From assembly GCA_037389465.1 (NCBI GenBank), contig JAZARR010000223.1:186001-250000 (forward strand): a DNA stretch of 64,000 nucleotides. The letters are read 5' to 3'. Shown piece after piece: positions 1 through 11,835 of this stretch. The position numbers and the translations under genes are program-made. Within the stretch, counting starts at the first letter, position 1. The number at the start of each line of letters is the position of its first letter. The DNA comes from Baylisascaris procyonis (Eukaryota; Nematoda; Chromadorea; Rhabditida; Ascarididae). The notes under the pieces were generated by a model. That model saw nothing but the letters and a program-made list of their open reading frames with translations. It had not been told where the DNA came from and did no database searches.

Positions 1-1334
1 AGAATAAGATCGTTAAGAACTTAGCGCAATTTTTTTCCCAAAACAGTTATGCAAATTCCAAAAGTTAGAAGGCTGTCGGATTCAGAAATATCGGAGGGAA
101 TCAAAAGATTGCGGAGTGTTTTTTTTTATAACGGAAGTTCGATGAGTAATAAAAGCAGACTCGTTTTTCTCTGTATAAATCCATCGTCTTAAAAATTGCA
201 TCACCGTCCTATTAGAAGTTGGTTCTTGAAAGCGTTCTTCAAAGATGGATATCAATAGCAATATCAATTACTTAAGTGTTTGAGATCATTTTCTTTGCTC
301 AATGATTGTACTATTAAATGAAATGTCTCATAGGTTTTAATTGGAATATATTCGTTATCTCTTGCGAGTATTAGCGAAAGAATTTGTTAGCTCTTCCGTG
401 TTGTGAATTTTTCTTCCAATCAGTTTTTTGTTTCATTTCTCTTCATTTTATTTTTATAATTTTTCGAAATAAATATATTCAATTGAAAATATTCCACTGC
501 ATATATGATTAGTGAATTGATTTGTTGCCTTAGCCGAATATTTCAAATATTCGATGATGTTTCACCTTTTTTTTTCACATCATGCAAATATTCTATCGTT
601 TAGTGATCGTTAGTATTTTCACTAAAACGACGATTTTTCTCTTCAAATTTTTCCCATGTGAATATTTATATATCAATAAAGCTTTAAAATTTGCATATTG
701 CTTTCATTGTTAATTCATATGAATTGCTTCGTTTCAATGCATACTTTTCGTCGCTGAAGTATCGGATGAAGTTATATTCCTCGTTGAGATGCAATAAGGA
801 CCTTCGCTGATTTAAGGATAAAGTATCCTAAATCAGCTATTGTTTTGGTTACAGAGTAATTCGAGTTTTTACGTTTATTTGGTAGTAATATATTTATTTA
901 ATTAGTAAAAAAATTAGCAACGCACTAATCAAGTCGACAATTCGATGAGGCCATTTCAACCGGGTTTTTACCTTAGCCGAATATGCATCTAGTACTTCGA
1001 CTGTTTCATACGTTATCAACCAGACGGTTGCTGCGAGTGTGAATTTTGTGATTTCTTTGCTTAGAACAGCAGCAGATGTTTGCAGTTCTCACAGGTTATT
1101 AAAGCGGACTGTTGGACCTTCTGAACCGCTTAAAGACCGCTGAAAACAATTTTTCGCCTTAGGTTAACCGATTGTTGAAATTTCCAAGGTGAATTGGAGT
1201 TAATTTGGGTTCCGGTCTCCATCGTGAAAAACCGAAACTGGATTTAGCCCTTAAATATTGAAACTTGCAGCGTGTTATTAAAACTGAAAGCATTTTCAAA
1301 TGAGCACGATTGACTCATAGGTTCGAATATTTCG
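1..1334. other. Non-coding stretch at window start, no gene seen
   Basis: AT-rich sequence with frequent stops in all frames. I found no exon with convincing splice sites and no structured RNA. It is probably intergenic, or upstream/5' untranslated sequence of the plus-strand gene whose possible first exon is at 1335. Confidence 0.5.
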
Positions 1335-1780
1335 ATGGATATGGGATCGTCTAGTGATCTAGACTACAATTATCGTAGTCCATCATCGTAGGTTTTTGTC
1401 TTGGCAGTTGAGAGTGCCGATGGACCGTGTACATTTTGCCGTATGGATTTTAGCATTCATTAAGAAATTCCAAGAAATCATCTCCGAAAGGTGTTTATTC
1501 ATTAGCGATCACATAATCGATAGCTCCGTTGTTTCTCAATATTTTTGACATTTAATTCGATATGAATCTTCAAAAAATATCGCAACTAAGCGCATAATTT
1601 TCGAAAGATTATTACCGTTTCGTAAAATTTTATCGTTGTTTTTTTATAATGAAAAAGAAAGAATAAATTTGCTACTGAATATTCTAATGTGAAATTTTAA
1701 GGAGAAAACGATGGAATTGAAGCAGGCAAGGAGAAGAAGAAAATAGACGCAATATCTGCACCGGAAACGCCATCAAACAG
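1335..1780 (+). CDS. Candidate first two exons of the Ser/Pro-rich gene at 13.5-25.5 kb
   Basis: Two exon-like pieces lie at 1335-1374 and 1702-1780. The first opens with ATG and reads MDMGSSSDLDYNY before a GTAGTC donor (phase 1). The second follows TTTTAAG and is highly charged (includes GKEKKKIDAISAPETPSN), ending AG before GTATTT (phase 2). Phases fit each other, and the second fits the exon at 13512, giving an open frame across all three. Composition (Ser, Lys, Thr-Pro) resembles the downstream gene. Joining them requires an 11.7-kb intron holding an antisense gene. This is inference from phase and composition. They could instead be a separate short gene or chance matches. A spliced cDNA would decide. 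Confidence 0.3.
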
Positions 1781-1827
1781 GTATTTTTTGAAACGATGTT
1801 ATTTTTCTTTTTTCTTAAAAACTCATA

Positions 1828-1924
1828 GGTGGAATTTTCTTTCTCTCATAAGCGGGTTTTTTGGTGGATTTTTCTTTCTCTCATAAGTGGATTTTTCTTT
1901 TTCTCATAAGTGGATCTTTCTCTC
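1828..1924 (+). repeat. Tandem repeat, ~23-25-bp unit, about 3.5 copies
   Basis: The unit GTGGATTTTTCTTTCTCTCA + TAA recurs at about 1829, 1863, 1887 and, truncated, 1910, with few mismatches. It is pyrimidine-rich minisatellite-type DNA lying just after the exon-like segment 1702-1780. No coding frame or binding-site function is evident. Confidence 0.8.
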
Positions 1925-2819
1925 TATTTCTTTGTGTTAAATGATAGATGCTGGTCAGTAGGATTGCAACGTTTGTGTAAAACTATTGCCGAAAATGGTT
2001 TTATTGAAATATTTACAAAAAAAGATGCAATGTGAAAGTAAAAATGACACGGAAATGAAATATTAAACAGTGTTAAGCGATGTTCTCATCTGTTGATGAA
2101 GGGGGGCAGATGGAGTCGAATTTCAGAACTATCCTCTCTATTCAATCAACACTAATAATGTCCAGCTTTTTCACGTTTGCTTAACCTCACTCGTGATTCT
2201 TTGCTTTATACGTCATGTTACGTGCAAAATAATATCCGAAACACATACATGGATTTGCACATTCCTCCTCCTTATTCTTTCCACTTTTTGAGAAATGCCA
2301 TGGTTCACTGTTTTAGCTAAAAAATTTGGGGCTGAATAATTCATAAGGCATCATAGATCATGTTCTACAAAATTTTAATAACAATATGAGTGACGAGATT
2401 GTCTCAGATGACTTCGTATAAGTGACTTATGAATATTGAACCTTGAAACGGCTGAAAGAAAAGGCGAGAATGTCCGCCGAATTTGCATATTCGGATGCTT
2501 TTTCTTTCAAATTCCTAAAATTTTCAGATCTTTCCATCGCTTATTTCAAAATTTTGCAGATCATTTCAAATTTTTAGTTCTTTCCGTTTTATCATAAATC
2601 ATTTCAAAAAGATGCCAATATTTTCATCTAATCCCCTACTTCAATAAATCCAAAAAGGAGTAAGGAGAGGAATATTCTTATCCATGTATGATTTAAGGCA
2701 TGTTATTTCGAGCATCTTTAACAGGAATGCACTATCTGTCTAATTTTCGTTATCTATTTAATAAATCCTCACCTTAATTGCACCAAATTCATCATTCTTT
2801 TATGCGCAAAATTTCGATA

Positions 2820-2825
2820 TTTATT
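2820..2825 (-). promoter_or_regulatory. Poly(A) signal of the SXP/RAL-2-like gene
   Basis: A perfect AATAAA on the minus strand starts about ten bases after the TAA stop of the SXP/RAL-2-like gene. A very short 3' UTR would follow, which is common in nematodes. The call rests on motif and position only. Confidence 0.6.
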
Positions 2826-2834
2826 TTTAGACCT

Positions 2835-5800
2835 TTAAGGCCAATAATGTACACGTCGTGGATCGATGAAATATTGAATCGGTGCAGGAGGTTTATCATT
2901 GAAACAATGATGACATCCATGCATATGATGTGGATGATGCATATGGCGATAGCATTGTTCACAATTTTTACCGAAAAAACTTCCCATTAGTTGATTCATT
3001 CGTCCGAAATGTTCAGCGATACTAAGTCGAAATTGTTGCATATGTTCCAAAAGACGTCCACGTAAACGATGTTGAATATCACTACGAGATGTTACTGCAT
3101 CGTTCAATTCGTGTAATTCTGCACGTACCTCAGCACTTGCATTATTAAACACATCGGCTATCTGTAAATATTTGTGCATTCATTCGTCTTAGTGTTATTG
3201 CATATTAATAATATACTAGAGGAATTATTCAAAAAAACACGCCTCATATTACTTCTTGAATATTTAATATTTTGGTTTTATTAATTTTTTTATATATTTA
3301 TTGCCAAGTATATAATTGAAAATGAGTCCATAGTTAAGTTTTAGGATAATCTGCACTGTTATCATATCAGTGCATACATATTTCAGCGCAATTTTATCAG
3401 TGGATAAGGCTAACTTTAGATGAATTGAAACACTTTAAAGAATCGAATAAACGGAATTGTTTAAATTTAAGGGGATAAAGACTCCAAATAGGATGAGTCG
3501 AATCCATTAAACTCCATATGAATGAATCTTTCTAGATTAGTCAAACGTTTGACGTCAATAAATTCCATCGAAAAAAGTTGATTGGCGTCAGGTGTTGTAA
3601 GATTTTTGAGCGGATAGCAGGATTGCTCAAAACAACAAAAATTTCTTATGGAAATTGCCGAATTGTTGAAAATTTTTGGGCGTTATTAAACGAATCGAAT
3701 CGTTCCAGTCTTTGAAGATTGAAAAAAAAAATGGATTCATTTGAGACAAAAAAATTGAAATTCGCTAAATGCGGTAGGATTGACTTTATCCTTGCATATA
3801 TTATAACAGCGGAGACTTGACAGGGCACATGTAAGCTCTAGCTTCTAGTTTCTAATAGGTGGCTAGATGGAGATAAAGGATTTAACTGAGATAACCCATC
3901 GGAAAAAAAAGATGTAGATTATTTAGAGGCGCTAAATGTGACAGTATATGAGACACTTACTGCATACTTTAATATATGCTGGAGTAATATAGAGTAATAT
4001 ATGCTTAACATAATTCTGTGAGCATTTTTGCATTTTATAACATGAACGTGATATGCGCTATAATGAAATTTTTTCATAACATCAACGCAGAATTCTTCGT
4101 ATATTTTTGGTTGCAATAGATATGGCTGTTGCACTCATATAATTATGGGGCGAGAGATTTCTCGCGCTTCTCTGATCTCATTAAAGCAAACCCGTTCTGC
4201 ATGAGGCGCACTTCACCTAATATTTCGCATCTTCGCCAGTGGTCCGGTGTGTGGGTCTATGGGTGATTGGGAGTGAGGGGTTTGGGGGTTTGATTAGCGG
4301 GGTATGGCTGGTTTCCGGGAGGTGTTGTGAGAAAGGGTGTTTGTGCTGAAGTGAGTACGCTAGAAATTCGGGGTTGTTCTGGGATTCTCGAGTAAGAATA
4401 GTGTAAAAGTGCCATTTATTCTTAGTCCTTAGTGGGAAATATGCATCAATACAGCTTATAAAAGTGCTATTCGATGAGGACATTATCGCACGTGTTGGAT
4501 TTTATGAAGCGAATTTTTATTTTTATTTTACTTTTAATTTTTTTAATTTTTTTTTTCATTTACGGGGAAATTCAATCACGGGTACAATTTATTCGTGTAC
4601 TGTTTTCTGAAAACTGTCAGTAACAAAGCATCTAGACGTTTTAAAGGGGTGAGCAACTACAGTCTGCAATACTGCAGCGTTTAAAATCCAATTGTTTGGA
4701 TGACTAACAGAGTTTATACAGTTAAGATTTCATATGTAAATTTCCAGAAGGCACTTTATTGCATATACTTAAATATTTTATGAAATTAAGCCTATAAGAG
4801 GTAGGTGTTTGTTCGCCTTTAATACTCTTAACCTCACGTCGTTGCAATTTATGGCTTGGCAATTTATGGCATTTTTCCTCTCTTTGTATTAGTATAGCGG
4901 CAAATTAATAGATACGCTTATGGATTTTCCTATGTACCTATTTCGTTGAATGTTTCATATGGAAACTTGATTAGGCGCAGAAAAATATAGGTAAATTAAC
5001 GGTCGATTGCTTGAAAAATGCGGTCAAAGGACACTAAATGCGTTGATGAATCTCATCGAATAATAACCGCTGTTTCACTTTTCATTTCAATATAAAATTT
5101 TTCAATTTCCTTATCACTTTATTCTTTTATTTCTGCTAAGCAATTGAACCTTTATATGCTGTATAAACTTTAAATAGTTGTTTGTCTTCTATTTCCAAGG
5201 TATATTGTTCACTAGCAATATTTCGTTTCTTTCATTTACTGAATAGTAATTCGTTTCCTCGTTTTTTCATCGAAAAAAAAAGAGAGGTAAACGTCTTCGA
5301 AACGTAGGTAATCACTCTAGCACTAATCACTATGCTTAGCCAGTTTCATACATCCTATCTATAGCAGTCCCCTGATTGCCTGTTTTAAGCATACTGTAAC
5401 TAAGCGACCGTAAAAGGTATCAAATGTTTTTGAACTTGTTTGAAGATATCAGTTTTTATTTCTTTAACGTTTTGACGATTTTTTTCTTCTTTTGTGGGAT
5501 TGAATTTTCCTTCTAAAAGGTAATCGAAATGCCGTGCGCGGGTGGAAGGGGGTTAGGATGGGGGAGGGGAGAAAGGGGGGACATGGGAAGAGAGCAAAGA
5601 AATGGGCGCATATCTCTAAAGAAATTTAAAAGCATTGAGTAGAACACTAAGATTTGTTGGACTTTTTTTTAAATATTTTCATTTCAGTTATAAATAATTG
5701 AATTCTTGATATGAAGATATGTTATTTAATATGGGTGATATTTCGATTATAATCATTACATAGGTATTTCATTTAAATGAGATTTGCTCTTCTTCTCATC

Positions 5801-7958
5801 TGTCAGCCAGAATGATGAAAAATGTTAGCGAGAATCAGTGAACATTTTGAGGTACAATTTAAACGATCGATCCCCATAAATTCACTCGTCACCGATTGCG
5901 AAGCATTTTTTTTTTTTTTTTTTTTTTGTGTAGCGCATCATCGAATAACGTTAAGAAATGAGAAGAAAACATTTTTTTTCAGCCGATAAAAATATTTCTT
6001 TGATGCATAAATTTAATGGACTATTAAGGGAATGATTTTGCTCCGCAATATTTCGGGATTTGCTTTTGCAACGATTCTGGGATTACGATAAAAATGCGCA
6101 CCTAATACCCATTGCGCTTTGTAATAAATTTATGCCCGGTTGGTTTAGCGCCTAAACTTAAGTTCAATTTTTTATTTAGTTAAGCTCTTCGAAAAGTTTT
6201 GCAGATAGCCTTCATAGGTAGAGTATGCGTTACTCGAAACTAACTAGTGAGTTCATGAAAGATGGAAGAACAACAATCAGGGCGCAACTAGTTGGAGAGC
6301 AAATCATCGAGGCGCAAGTGGCTATGAAAGAGATGGCCGCAGTTTTACTCTTCAATCCACTGCTTACCTTTCCATACTCCTCAACCTACTGTCCACTAGC
6401 TAACAATCTGGTATTTACGAATCCATATGGGCAACTTTAAAGACCCACTTTTATAAGCCGATTTTATGGCCAATTCAGAAATGAATCTGAATTGTTGGTT
6501 AAGCCAAAAGGATTTACGACTAATATTCGCAAAAATTGCGAAAAAGAAATGTTTTTCATTCGGTGGTGATGGAGTTCGAGATTTTTATATTATAGATGCT
6601 GAGTGAATTTTGTACCGTGTATAATTTTATAAGCTCTGTTTTGCGAGCGACTAGATAATTGCACAAATGTTGAACATAAAAGCGAGATGATAGAGGTGAA
6701 AGAACTTAGTCGGATTTGGCCAAATTTCTGATATGGTTATCATCGTATATCGTCTAATCCAAGTTTGAGAATTCGGTAGCTCGGGTCAAATTTTCTTAGA
6801 AATGAACCTAGCGACTTCTTGTTTGCCTTCCAACTTTCTTCACTACGCAAATAATCCTCATCAACTGCTCACTTTACCTCGTAGCTCAATGCTTGGTGGC
6901 TTTACTATTAACCTTCGTGTAGTAATCTCCGAAACCCATTGCTTAAACACCTCACACTCAATCTCACAACTAGCTCACCACCTCACATTTCTCCCCATAG
7001 CATAGCCTGCTACTTGTTATCTTATGCTTGATCCTATGAGGCAGCAGCAAGCTATCAAAATTGTCCGAGTGGTTTTCCAAAACCAATATTTCTCAGCTAA
7101 AAATTTAATCGGCAAAACGTTGAAAGTTTTGTCCGGCACAACTTTGAAACCTTTGTCGATAGATTTTGAGCCAGAAAGAAATGCTTTCGGAAATTTTACC
7201 CGCCGAATAGATACGGCTATCGACACCTGCCGACCTGCTACGAGAAAGTCGTGCCGACATTTTCTGTTCAAAGCATTCCACGAATGCAAATTGCGTTAAC
7301 TAACTACCTTCTGAGGCATTTTACAAATTCTTCCTTCCATTCCAGCATGAAGAATCATCACTTTTTTCAATGGTTTTACTGGAAGATAATGGGATGAAGC
7401 GAAGCTCAAGAAGTTCGCGAGGGAGGGGTAGCAGGTCGGTAGCATTCGGAGCAAGTGGCAAGGAGAGTGGTAGTACGAAGAAGATTCAATAAGAACTGGC
7501 TTATACATACAAATGATACTTCCGTCGTTGTCGTAGTATGCTTTTGCAGATCACGAATAAATAGGTAATAGATGGAATAGTGCATCCGCAAAACCGATTT
7601 GCTCATTTTTATGTTTATTTTGGAAAATTAAATAAGATGTCATTATGAGACCCTCCGGGCATATTCTTTTCTCTCTTCCCCTCTCTTAAAATTCATGGAA
7701 TTAAAAAAAAAAATTAGAGTACCATTAATGCTTCTTCTTCAGGCGTGATATTCTGATCGCGAAGAATCGACTCGATGTTTTCATGAACCGTCTTGGCCTC
7801 GTCGCTGAGTGAACTAGCGAGGTTTTGTCGTTTAAGTGCAATGGCTTGTTGCGCCTGCTCGTGCTTTCTTAGCCATCTCGCATAAATCCTCTGTAAGTTG
7901 AAATATTCTTATTGGGGCCATCTTCGACATAACATTGCCACTATGAGGTATAAAAGCC

Positions 7959-8014
<56 letters not shown>

Positions 8015-8209
8015 TGGCTTTTTTGTCATTTGAAACTGCTATTGGGTTATAAGAAGTGTGCATGGCATCTCGTATGAACCGTGTAGCAGTAGAAAACGAT
8101 TTTTAATTCTACTATAATCCATCTTTTAGCTTGTTTTCCCAGACTCGATTTTATCCCACTTTATCATCGTTTTTTTTTTAAATCAAAACAATTCAAGAAT
8201 ACCTAAAAA

Positions 8210-8262
<53 letters not shown>

Positions 8263-9390
8263 TTTCATTAGATCGGTGGAGTGTGGGAAAATGTTTTCTT
8301 CAATTGAGTTGGTGGATTGTTTGTTTGTTTGTAAAACATCGATAATGTTTCGTTGTGCTTTAAGCATTGTTTCAAGCGTTGTGCGCTAAGTAAGATGAAT
8401 GATAAATTGCACAGGAATATCGTTGATTCATCGTTCCATTCGTTAGTTAAATCTCTCATTTCTGATAAATAGTTTCTCAATTTTTAATTTGATACGGAAT
8501 TTAGAAAAGCGTTGTTGAACGAATGAAGTGAATTCATTATTTATTTCAATTTTGAATTCTTCATTTCCATTTGATAGGCATTTTCGATTGTTCAAAAATC
8601 AAATTATTTGCATATAGTCGGCAAGAAAATGTAAATTTTTATTTATAGAGTCCTTTTTCAGTATTGTTAAAACGATTCTGAATATTTCATTTTCATAAAT
8701 GAAATACTCTATGGGTTTCCATTTTGCTCGATTTCAGGAATCATAGAAATGGTCTTTTGTTTGAGGATGGCCTGTTATTTGGAAGTGGTTTTTTCTCTCC
8801 AACAAGGTCTTCTATTTGAAGAACTTTTCGATATTCATATTTCTAAATTTAAAAATTTTCATTAAGCTGTCGGTTACAATTTAAAGATGAAATCTGAGTC
8901 AAAAGAATTCGAAAATATCATATATGTCTTTTTATTCTTACGTTTGTTATTTCCAAACGGCTGTCATTAAGCTGTAAGTGTAAATTAAAACACAATTATC
9001 TAGAAATATTTCGTCACTAGCATTCAGGTAATATTTCAATAATGAGTGGAAACAATCGTGAAAAAAACAAATGAAACATACCGCGACTATAATTCCTTGT
9101 TGTTTTGCCCATTTAGCGATCTCATTATGTAATTCAGCTTTTGTCAAATTCTCATTGAGGAGAATCGAACAGAAGCGATTAGCTGCCTCTGAGCTAATAT
9201 TCGGTAGAAAGAAAGATTTTAGTCGATAAGGACGTATTTGTGATGCGGATAAATCATAGGATAGGCAGAAATGATGTTGTCCAATTTCAGTAGCACCATA
9301 CATACGAGGACAGAAAAAATCCCCATCCACATATGAATAAAGAATAAAAGAAATTAAAATTATTATAAATTTAATTCGCATGAGTCGCAT
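2835..9390 (-). CDS. Secreted SXP/RAL-2 family (ANIS5 cation-binding) protein with His/Cys-rich tail
   Basis: Three exons on the minus strand: 9390-9082, 7890-7723 and 3161-2835, all phase 0, about 267 aa. Donors are GTATGT and GTACTC; acceptors TTACAG and TTTACAG. Residues 1-23 form a signal peptide (IIILISFILYSYVDG). Residues ~60-100 carry the family signature: FLPNIS, SEAANRF, NENLTKAELHNEIAKWA, continuing in exon 2 with HEQAQQAIALKRQNL and DQNITPEEE. Exon 3 extends the helical domain (to ~220), then has CEQC, a run of His and Met, and CHHC (residues ~226-245), a possible metal site not typical of the family. SXP/RAL-2 proteins are nematode secreted or surface proteins, often immunodominant in parasites; their molecular role is unsettled. 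The gene lies antisense to its neighbours. Family assignment is confident; the exon 2-3 join across 4.6 kb rests on phase and sense. Confidence 0.82.
3162..7722 (-). other. Long second intron of the SXP/RAL-2-like gene
   Basis: 4.56 kb with no convincing exon on either strand. It contains G-rich plus-strand blocks at 4235-4330 and 5530-5590, a T22 run at 5906-5927, and a locally less AT-rich block at 7020-7300 that is open on both strands but has no recognisable product. Short open frames at 3919-4134, 4217-4483 and 6225-6440 look like chance. Confidence 0.55.
7951..8029. repeat. (TA)25 tract flanked by short inverted arms
   Basis: An uninterrupted AT dinucleotide run at 7962-8011 is bordered on the left by AAAAGCCTTCAT and on the right by ATGAATGGCTTTTTT, which are near-complementary. 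The whole unit could form a hairpin or cruciform. It lies in intron 1 of the SXP/RAL-2-like gene, just upstream of its second exon. Confidence 0.85.
8212..8260. repeat. (TA)n microsatellite
   Basis: About 24 TA dinucleotides, bounded by AAAATC and AAATTTTC. It lies in the same intron as the tract at 7962 and only 200 bases from it. Confidence 0.9.
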
Positions 9391-9817
9391 TATTGTTCAC
9401 TTCGAAAGCGTTGAAAGTAGAAATGAGAGGATAGCGAGTTCACTTGTTTTATGTGGATGATATCTTTACAACTCATTCGATGATGTATTGAAAGGGATTT
9501 TTTTTTTATTACAAAGCTGAAGAGGGAACATATGACAAACAAACACCTGATTGTTCACAGTTGAAAAAAAAAAAATTTGCACTTCTGCATTTTATTTGCC
9601 ACTTGCAAGTAGAATTCGTTATTACTCACATTCTTATTTTAATTGGTCGCATGAATTGATTGCACTTTATTGAATTGAATAAAAAACATAATCTTCGCCT
9701 CTTTTATGAAGAATGAAATTAAGAGAGATTGATCTCGAAATGAATTTTTTAGTGAATTCAAATAAATAGGCAGATGAAAGGTCTATGCGCATGAAACAGT
9801 CTGTGCGCATATAAACG

Positions 9818-9847
9818 TCGGCGCTATTTTTTATAAAATAGCGCCGA
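9818..9847. other. Perfect 13-bp hairpin, 4-base loop
   Basis: TCGGCGCTATTTT, then TTAT, then its exact complement AAAATAGCGCCGA. The stem includes a GC-rich half unusual for the local composition. It lies about 430 bp upstream of the SXP/RAL-2-like start codon. No family is recognised. Confidence 0.8.
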
Positions 9848-10610
9848 TATTTATTCTTCACTTCTCAGGTACCATCATCGTAGTCTTTGAGGTCGGTCCT
9901 CTTGCATAGATCATCTCCATTTCCTTGATTTAGTCTGAAAAAAATTCCAACCTTTCATGAGGAAATGAAACATAAGGATGTCATCATCTTATATAGCGAT
10001 ATTGCTAGGGATATCTATGTACTGTTTAAGAAGCGAATGGGCTGTTGTTTAGGGTGGCCCAAACGTCGATTACTTCGAATAAGCGGTTATAGGTAGGGCT
10101 GACTTGACAGGGAATAGGATTAATGACAGGGGAGGGGCTTGAAAAAGAAGAGGGGGGGCCTCTATCCGAAAAGAGAGACGCTATGTTCCTTCGTGTTTTT
10201 CGCGATTCGATCTTCCTGCTGCCAATATTTGTATACATTTTTCCGTGTGCTATGAACAATAAAAAAGTGTCCAGAAAGGAAGTTTTTGCAATTTCCGATC
10301 ATTAGTGAAAAGAATGGGAGAAATGATATGATAAGAGAAAAGAATGACCTCGCCTATCAGTGTGAAGCGAAGGGAGAGATACAAATCTTAGTTGTGAGAT
10401 TATAGCCAAATAATGTTTGCTCATTGATGTGGTCTGCACTCACTTAAACATAAATTATTTTCATAGTAATTCGTTTTGAATGAATTAATATTTTTATATT
10501 TATTTGTTTCGTTTCAATTTAATATATGATGTTTGCATATGCTAATATTTTTCGTCCCTTTTATTTATATTCGTCTTATTGCTTCATTAAGCATTGATTT
10601 ATTCAAATTC

Positions 10611-10748
10611 ACTCGAAATATTCCATAAAGTGCAAATGAAATATTTTATGAAATATTTTACTCGAAATTTTGCACTTTATGGAATATTTTACTCGAAAAG
10701 TTGCACTCTATGGAATATTTTACTCGAAATATTCTATGAAGTGCAAAT
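10611..10748. repeat. Local tandem and inverted repeats
   Basis: Four blocks start with ACTCGAAA and contain either TTGCACTTTATGGAATATTTT or its approximate inverse ATATTCCATAAAGTGCAA. Direct copies run at about 10659, 10690 and 10722; the inverted copy leads at 10611. The region could fold strongly. No coding capacity is apparent. Confidence 0.8.
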
Positions 10749-11730
10749 AAAAAATTACGGAAACAAGTCAAGAATGAGATCACAATTAAGCGCTTTTTGG
10801 ATTTTAGCTCACTAGGCCAGCCGACCGGTTGCACAAATATATAAAAGCAACCAAAAAAGGGTAGATAAAGATAAAATGCACCCATAATGAGGCATGCATT
10901 GCTTCATTTATTGAAGAGATAAGTTTTTTCATTCGCTGTTGTGTATATGAATGATCTAAACGTTCAACTCTGATCAACCATTGATTTAAAATTGATCATT
11001 GTTGATCTTCTTCTACGAATAGATCCGACTAGTGGAGCCAATTTACGTACATTTTACGAGGGTCAAGATTGAAATGCTTCAGTTGTGCATTCTATGCTTA
11101 TATTTGTTTGAAATGGCTTTCTCTTCATGTTACTACTTATAGGCAATGAGTCCCCATTGCTGGTTAGTTTATTGGGTTTTGATCTATTTTAGGATTGTAT
11201 AGTTCAATTACAAAGAAGATTGCATAGTCCATACTATATGAGATTGCATATAAGATTTTGCAAAATTATACCTTCAAAGGTGCATTGCAAATGTTTCATC
11301 AGCCAGTAATAACGGGCTAGGCAGCCTTTCTAAGATATGCAAGAGTGACGCCTATATAGAAGCAGCGATTGACTTGCAAATGGCGCCAAAGCATTGCAAG
11401 AATGGGCATCATGCCAATGCGTGTATGACTCCTTTTCCGATAGGGCGTCAGTATAGTGGTGGATATGGTGAACACTGTTACGCGCAAGCAGAGTATCACG
11501 TTGCATCTTAGTCGAACTAATTTATTGTTTTGTTTTGTTTTTTATCCATTTTTTTATTTATTTCTCAATTTTTCTCATTGAAAAATATTTGTAAGTGAAA
11601 ATTTTCAGAAATGAAAGTTATAATTTTCTATAGGTTTTTGCTCAAGAACAATTTGTCTAGTTGTTTTTATTCGATGCGTTGATTTTTTTTTGTTATTTGT
11701 TTCCATTGGTTTCTTGATTTGCTCTGATTT

Positions 11731-11835
11731 GCACCGGTTTTTTTGGTTTGGTTTGTTGTGCATTGGTTTATGGTTTGGTTTGGTTTGCATTAATTTCTTG
11801 GTTTGGTTTGGTTGGGATTGGTTCGCATTTTGTGT
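11731..11835. repeat. TGGTT-rich low-complexity tract
   Basis: Repeated GGTTTGGTTTG motifs on the plus strand, interspersed with TTGCATT. It is T/G-biased and not the nematode telomere repeat TTAGGC. No other function is visible. Confidence 0.75.

Noticed and set aside
6225..6440. 71-aa frame with coding-like start (GRTTIRAQLVGEQIIEAQV)
   Set aside because: No suitable donor after the coding-like part and no partner exon of matching phase.
7017..7299. Block open on both strands
   Set aside because: Neither translation is recognisable and no splice sites bound it; local base composition explains it.
11731..11835. GGTTTG repeats considered as telomeric
   Set aside because: Nematode telomeres are TTAGGC; this tract lacks it and is irregular.
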